Source of the DNA: Nonomuraea wenchangensis | GTDB lineage: Bacteria; Actinomycetota; Actinomycetes; Streptosporangiales; Streptosporangiaceae | Reading direction: 5' to 3' | NCBI RefSeq assembly: GCF_900111685.1 | Contig: NZ_FOHX01000026.1 | Location: forward strand, 1-64,000 | DNA: 64,000 nucleotides | Part shown: positions 1 through 8,018 of the stretch, in pieces | How the letters are laid out: each line of letters starts with the position of its first letter | Numbering within the stretch: the stretch's first letter is position 1 | Translations under genes and position numbers: made by a program | Notes under the pieces: generated by a model | What the model was told of the DNA's origin: nothing | The model's database searches: none | What the model saw: the letters and a program-made list of their open reading frames with translations, nothing else

Positions 1-1019
1 GTGAAGGGGGAGTGGAAGTGGAGGGGGGACGGGGGGCGGGGGATCGGGTTGTCGAGGAGGCGGCGGAGGCGTTCGTGGGCGTTGCGGACGCGGCTGGAGA
101 CCGAGCTCTGCACGCGTCCCGCGTTGCGGTCGTAGGCCATCTTGTTGTTGTCGCGCATGAGGCCGCCGGCGGCGACGCGGTGGGCGGTGGTGGCGGCGTG
201 CTCGCGCACCTGGCGCACCTCCGCGCACCAGGCCGCGTACGCCTGCTCCCAGCGGGCCCGTGCCGTCGCCTTGGCGGCGAGGAAGCCGTCGTAGCCGCCG
301 CCGAAGCGGGTGACGGCCCCGCCCTCGACCTCCAGGACGGCGGTGGCGACGCGGCCGAGGAAGACGCGGTCGTGGGAGACCACGACGACCGTGCCGCGGT
401 GCTCGCGCAGGCGGTCTTCGAGCCAGGTCAGGGCCGGCTCGTCGAGGTGGTTGGTGGGCTCGTCGAGGAGCAGGACGCGGGGCGCGGCGGCGAGGACGCA
501 GGCCAGCCCGAGCCGGGCCAGCTCGCCTCCCGACAGGCTGCCGAGAGCCCGGTCGCGGCCGACGTGGGCGAGGCCGAGGCCGTGGAACGCCTTGTCGACG
601 CGGGCGTCGGCCTCGTAGCCGCCGCGCGCTTCGTAGAGGGTCTGGAGCTCGCCGTATTCGGCCAGGGCCGCGGCGGCGGTGTCGCCGGTGGCCGTCGTGA
701 GGGTCGACTCCAGGCCGCGCAGGCGGCGCTCGATGGCCCGGAGCCCGGCCAGGGCGGCGTCCACGGCCTGCTGGACGGTGTGCGTGGGCGGCAGGTCGAG
801 GGTCTGGCCGAGGTAGCCGACGTCGTCGGTGGCGGTGGGTACGGTGATCTCGCCGTCGTCGGGACGCTCGACCCCGGCCAGGAGCCGGAGCAGGGTGGAC
901 TTGCCCGAGCCGTTCTCGCCGACGACGCCCGCGCGCTCGCCCGCCTTGACGGACACGGTGACGTCGTCGAGCACGACGCGCTCGCCGTAGGACTTGGAAA
1001 CGCTGTGAAGGTGGATCAG
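1..1019 (-). CDS. ABC-F ATPase, antibiotic-resistance type (partial, C-terminus beyond window edge)
   Basis: About 339 codons are present. The frame stays open to base 1, so the second ATPase half lies outside. The visible part opens IHLHSVSKSYGERVVLDDV, has Walker A GENGSGKST, signature SGGELARL and Walker B LLLDEPTNHLDE, and enters the inter-domain linker. There are no membrane segments, as in soluble ABC-F proteins that act on the ribosome; a TetR partner suggests the resistance (ARE) branch by inference. The start is odd: after an upstream in-frame stop the frame has no ATG, GTG or TTG before the first beta strand. The best start is CTG at 1019, 7 nt after GGAG (1030-1027). Confidence 0.85.
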   Translation of the reverse strand, partial: MIHLHSVSKSYGERVVLDDVTVSVKAGERAGVVGENGSGKSTLLRLLAGVERPDDGEITVPTATDDVGYLGQTLDLPPTHTVQQAVDAALAGLRAIERRLRGLESTLTTATGDTAAAALAEYGELQTLYEARGGYEADARVDKAFHGLGLAHVGRDRALGSLSGGELARLGLACVLAAAPRVLLLDEPTNHLDEPALTWLEDRLREHRGTVVVVSHDRVFLGRVATAVLEVEGGAVTRFGGGYDGFLAAKATARARWEQAYAAWCAEVRQVREHAATTAHRVAAGGLMRDNNKMAYDRNAGRVQSSVSSRVRNAHERLRRLLDNPIPRPPSPLHFHSPF

Positions 1020-1049
1020 GATGGAACTCCAATCGCAACTGCGGTAGCG

Positions 1050-1057
1050 TTAGCTAA
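1050..1057. promoter_or_regulatory. palindrome in the divergent ABC-F/tetR promoter region
   Basis: TTAGCTAA is a perfect 8-bp palindrome in the 74-bp gap between the two divergent starts. TetR regulators often bind such sites between themselves and their target gene. It is short, so the operator call is inference. Confidence 0.35.
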
Positions 1058-1093
1058 GCACAACCGAGCAAGCAAACGCAACTGGAGTAGTTT

Positions 1094-1687
1094 TTGGAAG
1101 CGGGTGGCAGCAAGCGGCCGGGAGGGCGCAGCGCGCGCGTACGCGACGCCGTACGCCAGGCGACCCTCGCCGAGCTGGCCGAGCACGGCTACACCGGGCT
1201 GACGGTGGAGCGGGTGGCCGAGCGGTCCGGCGTGCACAAGACGACCGTCTACCGGCGCTGGGGCAACGTGGAAGGGCTCATCTCCGACGCCCTGGAGCTG
1301 GCGCGCGACGAGCCGTGGCCCATCCCCGACACCGGGACGATCGAGGGCGACCTGCGGGGCGTCGTGCAGCTCGTACGGTCGGGGTTCGCCGATCCCGAGC
1401 TGGGGCCGGTGTCGTTGGCGTTCGTGGCGGCCGCCGTGCAGAACGACGCGGCGGCGCGGGCGCTGCACGACTTCTTCGTGGCCAGGCACGAGCAGTCGGC
1501 CGAGGTCGTACGGCGGGCGGTCGCCCGGGGCGAGCTGCCCGACGTGGTGGACGTCCGCGAGGTGATCAGGGTGGCGGTCGCGCCCGTCTACTACCGGCTG
1601 TTCGTGGCGCACGAGCCGGTGAGCGAGCGGGACGCCGACCGCGCCGCCGACGCCGCACTCGCCGCCGCGCGCGCGGGGGTTCTCTGA
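1094..1687 (+). CDS. TetR/AcrR family transcriptional regulator
   Basis: 197 residues. The N-terminal HTH is typical: RDAVRQATLAELAEHGYTGL, then VERVAERSGVHKTTVYRRW at about residues 35-56, followed by a variable helical ligand domain with a TetR_C-like pattern. The start is TTG, chosen because GGAG (1084-1087) lies 6 nt upstream and no better start exists. It is divergent from the ABC-F gene with 74 bp between starts, the usual layout of a local repressor of a resistance gene. The ligand is not predictable from sequence. Confidence 0.88.
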   Translation: MEAGGSKRPGGRSARVRDAVRQATLAELAEHGYTGLTVERVAERSGVHKTTVYRRWGNVEGLISDALELARDEPWPIPDTGTIEGDLRGVVQLVRSGFADPELGPVSLAFVAAAVQNDAAARALHDFFVARHEQSAEVVRRAVARGELPDVVDVREVIRVAVAPVYYRLFVAHEPVSERDADRAADAALAAARAGVL

Positions 1688-1694
1688 CCGGCGA

Positions 1695-3341
1695 TCAGGG
1701 GTCGGCCTTCTTGCCGCGCAGCTCGAAGTCGTCGAACGTGGTCTGCAGCAGCGACCCCTCGGCCTTCGTCGTACGCGCGAACAGCCCGAGCGACCCGTTG
1801 CTGATCCCGTCGGGGTCCTCCACCCGGAGCACCCGGTCGTCGTTGACCCACATGGTCAGCCGCGTCGTCGTGTCGATCTGCTCGCACGCCACCACGATCC
1901 TGACCGGCCCGCCGGTCAGCCCGTCCACCTGCACCGGAGGGGTGAGGGTGCCGCCCGAGCCGTCCAGGACCCGCCGGATCCTGGCCTTGCCCCCGGTGTC
2001 CAGCCCGAACTCGTAGTAGCCCTCCTCGTCGGTGCTGTGGCAGTAGACGCCGTACTCGCCGGTGCCCGACGCCTTCTTGACCTCGGCGGTGACGCCGATG
2101 ACCACCGATGTCGGCAGCATCGGCGTGGGCTTGGCCGTCGGGTTGGGCGTGGTGGTCGGCGTGGCGACGAGGAAGGGGATGGGAGCCTTCGCCCACCGCT
2201 CCTCGTAGCCGCTGCCCTGCTTGACGTCCAGCCCGTACGTCCCGTCCGTCCGGTATCCGTAGGAGGCGTCGGCGTTGGCGTCGTAGGTGCCGTTCCAGCC
2301 GCCGGAGGTCTGGGTGAAGTCCTCGGCGTACAGGATGCCGAGGTCGGGCGGGCCGCCGGGCGACAGCAGCGCCCACGCCCCCACGGACGCGGCCACGAGC
2401 AGCGCGGCCCCGGCGGCGGCCGCCGCGTACAGCTTGCCGCGCCGCGCCCCGTACACCGGCCGCGGCAGGGTGGGGCCGGGCGCGTACGGGCCGCCGGCGT
2501 GCTGCCAGGTCGCCTGGACCGTCCGCGTGGCCTGCTCCGGCTCGGCGGCCCGCCCGACGAGGTGGTCGAGGAGCTGCTGGGCGGTCGGCCGGGTGGCCGG
2601 GTCCTTGCGCAGCGCGGCCCTGACCAGCTCGCGCATCCCGGGATCGACGTCGTCGAGCGCGGGCTCGGTGTTGAGCACCTGGTAGACGATGGTGGGCAGC
2701 GTGTCACCAGGGAACGGCGCCCGCCCGCTCGCCGCGAACGCCACCAGGCACCCCCACGAGAACACGTCGCAGGCCGGCGAGACCGGCTCGCCCCGCAGCA
2801 CCTCGGGCGCCATGTAGCGGGGCGTGCCGACCAGCTCGCCGGTGCCGGTGACGCCGCCGAGCGTGTCGAGCGCCCGCGCGATGCCGAAGTCGATCACGCG
2901 CGGGCCGACCGGCGACAGCAGCACGTTGGACGGCTTGAGGTCGCGGTGGACGACCCCGGCCGCGTGGATGGAGGTCAGCGCGGTCGCCACGCTCACGGCC
3001 AGCGCGTCCAGGCTGGAGCCGCGCAGCGGGCCGGACTCGCGTACGGCCTGCTCCAGGCTGGGGCCCGGCACGTACTCGGTGACGACGTAGAGCTGGTCGC
3101 CGTCGAGCGCCGCCTCCAGCACCGCCGCCGTGCAGAACCTGCGCACCCGGCGCGCGGCGTCGGCCTCCCTGCGGAAGCGCAGGCGGAACTGCTCGTGCTG
3201 GCTCAGCTCGGGGTTGATGACCTTGACGGCGACCCGCTGGCCGGCGGGGTCCTCGGCGAGATGAACCGTGCCCATGCCGCCCCGCCCCAGCACGCTCAGC
3301 ACCCTGTAGCGCCCGATGTGGGAGGTTTCACCGTTCTTCAC
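1695..3341 (-). CDS. membrane Ser/Thr protein kinase with extracellular sensor domain
   Basis: 548 residues from GTG at 3341 (VKNGETSHIGRYRV); a longer frame reaches 3395 but starts outside the kinase fold. The PknB-type kinase domain spans roughly residues 10-270: glycine loop GRGGMG, lysine strand VAVKV, catalytic HRDLKPSN, DFGIA and APE. A Pro-rich juxtamembrane linker precedes one membrane helix (LYAAAAAGAALLVAASVGAW). The outer part of about 200 residues looks like a beta-rich jelly-roll or LamG/DUF1080-like domain rather than PASTA repeats. It is transcribed alone between tetR and the HAD gene. The ligand and substrates are unknown. Confidence 0.9.
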   Translation of the reverse strand: MKNGETSHIGRYRVLSVLGRGGMGTVHLAEDPAGQRVAVKVINPELSQHEQFRLRFRREADAARRVRRFCTAAVLEAALDGDQLYVVTEYVPGPSLEQAVRESGPLRGSSLDALAVSVATALTSIHAAGVVHRDLKPSNVLLSPVGPRVIDFGIARALDTLGGVTGTGELVGTPRYMAPEVLRGEPVSPACDVFSWGCLVAFAASGRAPFPGDTLPTIVYQVLNTEPALDDVDPGMRELVRAALRKDPATRPTAQQLLDHLVGRAAEPEQATRTVQATWQHAGGPYAPGPTLPRPVYGARRGKLYAAAAAGAALLVAASVGAWALLSPGGPPDLGILYAEDFTQTSGGWNGTYDANADASYGYRTDGTYGLDVKQGSGYEERWAKAPIPFLVATPTTTPNPTAKPTPMLPTSVVIGVTAEVKKASGTGEYGVYCHSTDEEGYYEFGLDTGGKARIRRVLDGSGGTLTPPVQVDGLTGGPVRIVVACEQIDTTTRLTMWVNDDRVLRVEDPDGISNGSLGLFARTTKAEGSLLQTTFDDFELRGKKADP

Positions 3342-3384
3342 GCCGCGCAAGCTTACCGACACCGCCGTGATCGCGGGAGCATGG

Positions 3385-4014
3385 TCACAAGGCATCTCCC
3401 GACGCGGCGAGGCAGGCGCGGATCCTGGCCAGCGACGGCGGTCCCGCCGGCCCCGTCACCAGCACCCGGCACCGCGCGGCGGTGGCCGCCGCGACGCCCG
3501 CCGGGCTGTCCTCGACGGCCACGCAGCGCTCGGGGGCCGCGCCGAGCCGCCGGGCCGCCTCCAGGTACGGGTCCGGATACGGCTTGCCGCGCGCCGTCTC
3601 CCCGTCGGCGACCACCAGGTGGAACGAGTGGCGCAGGCAGGGGAGCACCAGCTCGACCACGCGCCGAGGCGACGCGCTGACCAGGGCCGTGGGGATGGAC
3701 GCGGCCGCGAGGTCGGTCAGGAGCTCGCGGGCCCCGGGCAGCACCGGCACGCCGTCGCGGGCGAGCCGTTCGGCGAAGGCGTCCACCAGCCGCTCCGCCA
3801 GCGCGGCCACAGCGGCTCCGGACGCGGCGGCGGGGAGGAGGTGGGCGGCGGCGTCGGCGGCGGTACGGCCGCGTACGTGCGGCACGTCGGCCTCCTCCAG
3901 CCGCCGCCCGAGCGACGCGGCGGCGACCCCGGCCACCGCCCGCCACCACGCCCCCTCGGTGTCCACCAGCGTCCCGTCCAGATCGAGCAGGACGGCGTCG
4001 GGATCAGACGGCAT
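3385..4014 (-). CDS. HAD-superfamily phosphatase of the uptake operon
   Basis: 209 residues. Motif I LDLDGTLVDTEG is near the N-terminus, motif II is in TALVSASPR, motif III is the Lys of ARGKPYPDPY and motif IV is VEDSPAGV, which is the beta-phosphoglucomutase/phosphoglycolate-phosphatase class. ATG at 4014 overlaps the ATPase stop by 11 bp, so it is the last gene of the ABC operon. The phosphatase presumably acts on the imported compound or a product. Phosphonatase was considered, but its diagnostic cap Lys motif is not visible. Confidence 0.85.
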   Translation of the reverse strand: MPSDPDAVLLDLDGTLVDTEGAWWRAVAGVAAASLGRRLEEADVPHVRGRTAADAAAHLLPAAASGAAVAALAERLVDAFAERLARDGVPVLPGARELLTDLAAASIPTALVSASPRRVVELVLPCLRHSFHLVVADGETARGKPYPDPYLEAARRLGAAPERCVAVEDSPAGVAAATAARCRVLVTGPAGPPSLARIRACLAASGDAL

Positions 4015-5089
4015 CGGCGGCCACGACGGGGGCGGGCGTCGTGACCGTACGGGCCGCCACCAGCACGGGCCGCTCCACCAGCCGCACCGCGACCCGCGTC
4101 CCGGGCCCGAGCCGCGCCGCCTCGTGGCCGGGCACGTCGGCCAGCACCTCGCCGCCGTCCACGGCGAGCCTGAGCCGTACGGACGAGCCACGGAAGGACG
4201 CCGCCAGCACCTCGGCGGGCCCGTCCTCGGCGGGCTCCACCCTGACCGCCTCCGGCCGGACCAGCACGTCCACGTCCGAGCCGTCAGGGACGGGGCCGTC
4301 CACGGGCAGGCTCTGGCCGAGCACGCTCACCCGGTCGCCGCCGAGCCGCCCGGCGAGGTGGTTCATGGTGCCGACGAACTCCGCGACGAACGGCGTGGCG
4401 GGCCGGTCGTAGATCTCGGCGGGCGCGCCCACCTGCTCCAGCCGCCCGTCCCGCAGGACCGCGACCCGGTCGGCGACCGACAGCGCCTCCTCCTGGTCGT
4501 GGGTGACGAAGACGGTGGTGATGCCCAGGTCGAGCTGGAGCCGCCGGATCTCCTCGCGCAGGATGACCCGTACCTTGGCGTCCAGCGCCGACAGCGGCTC
4601 GTCGAGCAGCAGCACGCGCGGCTCCAGGGCGAGCGCGCGGGCCAGCGCGACCCGCTGCTGCTGGCCGCCGGAGAGCTGGTGGGGGTAGCGGTCGGCGTGC
4701 TGGGGCAGGCCGACCAGCTCCAGCAGCTCGTCCGCGCGGGCCCGCCGGGTGGCGGCGGGCACCTTGCGCACGCGCAGCCCGAAGGCGACGTTGTCGCGGG
4801 CGTTCAGGTTGGGGAACAGCGAGTACGACTGGAAGACCATCCCGGCGTCGCGCTTGTTGGCGGGCACGCGGGTGACGTCCTTGCCGTCCACGAGCACCGC
4901 GCCGGAGTCGGGCCGCTCGAACCCGGCCACGCACCGCAGCGCCGTCGTCTTGCCGCACCCGGAAGGACCGAGCAGGGCGACGAACTCGCCGGGCTCGATG
5001 AGCAGGTCGAGCCCGTCCAGCGCGACCGTCTTCCCGAACTCCCGCCGCAGCGCCCGGAATTCGACGGACGCCGGAGCCGATGCGGTCAT
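4004..5089 (-). CDS. ABC transporter ATP-binding protein (PotA/FbpC-like, with TOBE domain)
   Basis: 361 residues. Walker A GPSGCGKTT, Q-loop VFQSYSLFPNL, signature LSGGQQQRVALARAL and Walker B LLLDEPLSALD are in order, with the H-loop in VTHDQEEAL. A C-terminal TOBE-like region (about 240-361) follows, opening FVGTMNHLAGRLGG. It energises import through the two permeases upstream. The start ATG at 5089 overlaps the permease stop by 4 bp. This ATPase class serves iron, polyamine, thiosulfate and 2-aminoethylphosphonate importers, so substrate is not set by this subunit. Confidence 0.9.
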   Translation of the reverse strand: MTASAPASVEFRALRREFGKTVALDGLDLLIEPGEFVALLGPSGCGKTTALRCVAGFERPDSGAVLVDGKDVTRVPANKRDAGMVFQSYSLFPNLNARDNVAFGLRVRKVPAATRRARADELLELVGLPQHADRYPHQLSGGQQQRVALARALALEPRVLLLDEPLSALDAKVRVILREEIRRLQLDLGITTVFVTHDQEEALSVADRVAVLRDGRLEQVGAPAEIYDRPATPFVAEFVGTMNHLAGRLGGDRVSVLGQSLPVDGPVPDGSDVDVLVRPEAVRVEPAEDGPAEVLAASFRGSSVRLRLAVDGGEVLADVPGHEAARLGPGTRVAVRLVERPVLVAARTVTTPAPVVAADAV

Positions 5090-5943
5090 TTCCTCTTCTC
5101 CTTACCGAAGACGGTCGAGACGGCCAGCAGGAGCAGCCAGATGATGAGCAGGCTCAGGATCGAGACGGCCACCGAGAGCTGGCCCTTCGACCCGGACACG
5201 GTCACGATCCACACCGCGAACGGCTGGTAGCCGAGCAGGCTGGCGACGGTGTACTCGCCGAGGACGAGCGCGAGCGTCAGGAACGACGCGCTGGCGAGGG
5301 CCGAGCGCAGGTTGGGCACGACGACCCGGAACAGCACGTACGGCCACGAGGCCCCCAGGTTGCGCGCCGCCTCCACCAGCGTCCGCACGTCCATCGTGCG
5401 CAGCCCGGCGTCCAGCGACCGGTACACGAACGGCAGCACCAGCACCACGTACGCGAGCACCAGCACGATCGGGAACCCCGGGTCCTGGACCGCGATGATC
5501 GTGGCCCAGAACGGCGTCGGCGCCAGCAGTTCGGTGCCGTTCCGCAGCGCGGTGGACAGCCCCGCCACGAACGTGATCGGCGGCACCACCAGCGGCAGCG
5601 TGCACAGCACCTCCATGACCGGCCGCAGCCGCGGCGCGAACAGCCGTACGGCCAGCATCGCGGGCAGCGCCAGCAGCAGCACCACGGCGATCGTGGCCGC
5701 GGCGAGCCCCAGCGACAGCGTCAGGGAGCTCGCGAAGCCCTCGGCCGTCAGCAGTTCGGCGTAGGGCGCGAACGACACCCCGGAGCCGGGCGAGTAGAGG
5801 GTGTACCAGAGCGAGGCGCCGAGCGGCACCAGGAAGTAGAGCCCGGCCACCAGGAACACCAGCCCGCGCCACACCCGCGGCCGGGCGGGCGCCTTCGCGG
5901 GGGCGGCGGTGGCGACGGGCTCCAGCCCGGTCAGTGCAGCCAT
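5086..5943 (-). CDS. ABC transporter permease 2
   Basis: 285 residues from ATG at 5943 (MAALTGLEPV). There are about six membrane segments and the binding-protein-dependent permease EAA loop, seen as LVEAARNLGASWPYVLFRVVVPNLRSA. It ends in a positively charged GKEKRK. The start overlaps the upstream permease by 13 bp and the stop overlaps the ATPase by 4 bp, indicating tight translational coupling. With permease 1 it forms the heterodimeric channel of the importer. Confidence 0.88.
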   Translation of the reverse strand: MAALTGLEPVATAAPAKAPARPRVWRGLVFLVAGLYFLVPLGASLWYTLYSPGSGVSFAPYAELLTAEGFASSLTLSLGLAAATIAVVLLLALPAMLAVRLFAPRLRPVMEVLCTLPLVVPPITFVAGLSTALRNGTELLAPTPFWATIIAVQDPGFPIVLVLAYVVLVLPFVYRSLDAGLRTMDVRTLVEAARNLGASWPYVLFRVVVPNLRSALASASFLTLALVLGEYTVASLLGYQPFAVWIVTVSGSKGQLSVAVSILSLLIIWLLLLAVSTVFGKEKRK

Positions 5944-6755
5944 CGCGAGGTCCTCCTCTGCAGCGGCAGGTAGATCGCCATGACCAGGCCGGCCACCACG
6001 ATCATGTCGAGGCTGAGCGCCAGCGCGATGTTCTCGTAGCCGATCAGCACGTCGCCGGTGAGCGCGGCGGCGATCTTCAGGGTGACGAGCGGCACGACGG
6101 TGCCGACCATGGCGTTGGCGGTGGCGTAGGCGGAGAAGGCCGAGCCGAACAGCAGCACCACCCCGCCCAGCATGGCCGGGGCCAGCACCGGCAGCGCCAC
6201 GTAGCGCCAGTAGTGCCAGGCGGTGGCGCCGCTGTTGGCCGCCGCCTCCCGCCACTGCGGGCGCAGGCCGTCCAGCGCCGGCGCCATGGCGAGCACCATC
6301 AGCGGCACCGAGAAGTACAGGTAGACGACGGCGAGCCCCCAGAACGTGTAGAGCGACCCCGACGGCAGCCCGACCAGCCCGCTGACCACGCCGGAGTTGC
6401 CGAGCGTGGCGATCCAGAAGAACGCCAGCGGCACCCCGCCGAAGTTGGCCAGCACGCCGGAGGCGGTCAGCACCGCCTCCCGCAGCAGCCGCGAGCGCGA
6501 GGTGACGACGGCGTAGGCGAGGAACGTGCCGAGCACGGCCCCCGCCAGCGCCACCACGGCCGACAGCTTCACGCTGCCGAGCAGGGCGGTCAGGTAGCCG
6601 CCCTGCAGGCTCAGCGCCAGGTTGGCCGTGCTGGGCCGCCCCTCCGCGGTGAACGCCCCCGCCACCAGCACGACGGCGGGGACGCCGAAGACCAGCGCGA
6701 AGAACGCCAGCAGGGGCAGCGCGCCCAGCCAGCCGCTCGACCGGGTACGGCTCAT
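5931..6755 (-). CDS. ABC transporter permease 1
   Basis: 274 residues from ATG at 6755 (MSRTRSSGWLGAL). Six predicted membrane helices and the EAA loop (WREAAANSGATAWHYWRYVALPVLAPA) mark a binding-protein-dependent importer permease. Its ATG overlaps the stop of the lipoprotein gene (ATGA, 6752-6755). The gene set of solute-binding lipoprotein, two permeases, ATPase, HAD phosphatase and HutC-type GntR resembles 2-aminoethylphosphonate uptake loci. That match is by gene order only. Confidence 0.88.
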   Translation of the reverse strand: MSRTRSSGWLGALPLLAFFALVFGVPAVVLVAGAFTAEGRPSTANLALSLQGGYLTALLGSVKLSAVVALAGAVLGTFLAYAVVTSRSRLLREAVLTASGVLANFGGVPLAFFWIATLGNSGVVSGLVGLPSGSLYTFWGLAVVYLYFSVPLMVLAMAPALDGLRPQWREAAANSGATAWHYWRYVALPVLAPAMLGGVVLLFGSAFSAYATANAMVGTVVPLVTLKIAAALTGDVLIGYENIALALSLDMIVVAGLVMAIYLPLQRRTSRWLH

Positions 6756-7906
6756 CCGGAGATCGCGGCGTCCCAGCCGCTGGCCAGCTTGGCCTTGGCC
6801 GCGTCGACCTGCTCGGTGGTGGGGAAGGTCGGCTCGCCGTCCACCTTGGGCAGCTTGTCGGCGAGCGCCTGGTCGGCGGTGCCGTCGGAGGTCATGGCGG
6901 GCAGCAGCACGGGACGGGCGAAGCCCTTGAGGAACAGGTTCTGGCCCTCGGCGCTGTAGAGGTACTCCTGCCACAGCCGGGCGGCGGCCGGGTGCGGGGC
7001 GTCCTTGTTGATCGCCTGGGCGTACATCTGGAAGTACTTGCCGTCGGAGGGGATGTTGACCTGCCAGTCGATGCCCTTGCCGGCCATCTGGGGGGCGTAG
7101 GCGGCGTTGTTGTAGTCCCAGTCGATGCTGATCTGGGTCTCGCCCTTCTCGATGGTGGCCGGGGTGGTCTCGACCGGGTTGTAGTTGCCGGTGTCCTTGA
7201 GCTTCTTGAAGAAGTCGATGCCGGGCTGGATGTCGTCGTACGAGCCGCCGTTCGCGAGCGCGGCGGCGTACACGCCGGCGAAGGCGGAGCCCGCCTTGGT
7301 CGGGTTGCCGTTCATCGCGACCTTGCCCTTGTACTCGGGCTTGAGCAGGTCCTGGAAGCTGGTGGGGCAGGTGGCGATCTTCTTGGCGTCGCAGCCGATG
7401 GACACGTAGCCGCCGTAGTCGTTGACCCAGAGGCCGGTCTGCTCCTTCTGGCCCTCGGGGATCTTGTCGAAGGTCTGCACCTTGTACGGCGCGAACAGCC
7501 CCTCGGCCGCGCCGCTGAGCGCGAACGACTGGCCGAGGTCGAGCACGTCGGGGGCGCGGTCCTGGCCCTTGCGGGTCTTGACGGCGTTGATCTCGTCGGC
7601 GCTGGACGCGTCGGGGGTCTCGCTCTCGATCTTGATGCCGTACTTGGCCTGGAACTTCTCGATGATCTCGCCGTAGTTCGCCCAGTCCGGCGGCAGGGCG
7701 ATGACGTGGAGCGCGCCTTCCTTCTTGGCGGCCTCGACGAGCTTGTCCAGCCCGCCGAAGTCGGCGGCGGAGGTGGCGGTGGCGGCGTTCGCCCCGCCCT
7801 GTGACGCCTCGGTGGTCTGCTGGGTGCCGGGGGCGGCGCCGCAGGCCGCGGTTGCGAGTGCGAGTATCGCGGCGATTCCGGCCGCTCGGGCGCGAGAGGT
7901 GAGCAC
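6752..7906 (-). CDS. extracellular solute-binding lipoprotein
   Basis: 384 residues from GTG at 7906. A lipoprotein signal peptide (LTSRARAAGIAAILALATAAC) ends in a lipobox Cys near residue 22, followed by a Thr/Ala/Gly linker. The mature part is a type-2 periplasmic binding fold (ALHVIALPPDWANYGEIIEKF, later PAAARLWQEYLYSAEGQ), the iron/polyamine/aminoethylphosphonate group. SD GGAGG sits 4 nt before GTG; the longer frame would bury the signal peptide. It is the first gene of the operon, divergent from the GntR gene. The ligand is uncertain. Confidence 0.88.
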   Translation of the reverse strand: MLTSRARAAGIAAILALATAACGAAPGTQQTTEASQGGANAATATSAADFGGLDKLVEAAKKEGALHVIALPPDWANYGEIIEKFQAKYGIKIESETPDASSADEINAVKTRKGQDRAPDVLDLGQSFALSGAAEGLFAPYKVQTFDKIPEGQKEQTGLWVNDYGGYVSIGCDAKKIATCPTSFQDLLKPEYKGKVAMNGNPTKAGSAFAGVYAAALANGGSYDDIQPGIDFFKKLKDTGNYNPVETTPATIEKGETQISIDWDYNNAAYAPQMAGKGIDWQVNIPSDGKYFQMYAQAINKDAPHPAAARLWQEYLYSAEGQNLFLKGFARPVLLPAMTSDGTADQALADKLPKVDGEPTFPTTEQVDAAKAKLASGWDAAISG

Positions 7907-7948
7907 GACGCCTCCATTGTGCAGGGGGTATGGCACGAAACTAGGGGA

Positions 7949-7964
7949 GCTTGTACAAACAAGC
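7949..7964. promoter_or_regulatory. inverted repeat, probable GntR operator
   Basis: GCTTGT-ACAA-ACAAGC is a perfect 6-bp inverted repeat with a 4-bp spacer, and contains the palindrome TTGTACAA. It lies between the divergent importer operon and GntR gene. It partly matches the HutC-subfamily consensus GTMTAKAC (GTACAAAC, 6 of 8). A nearby direct repeat CATGAACG (7981-7988, 7998-8005) might also matter. Confidence 0.55.
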
Positions 7965-8018
7965 GAGCACCAGTTAGTCGCATGAACGTTGCTCTTTCAT
8001 GAACGGGGAGGGGCGGGC

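Noticed and set aside
3385..4014. HAD protein as phosphonoacetaldehyde hydrolase (PhnX)
   Set aside because: The cap-domain Lys motif of PhnX is not present; it fits the beta-phosphoglucomutase type better.
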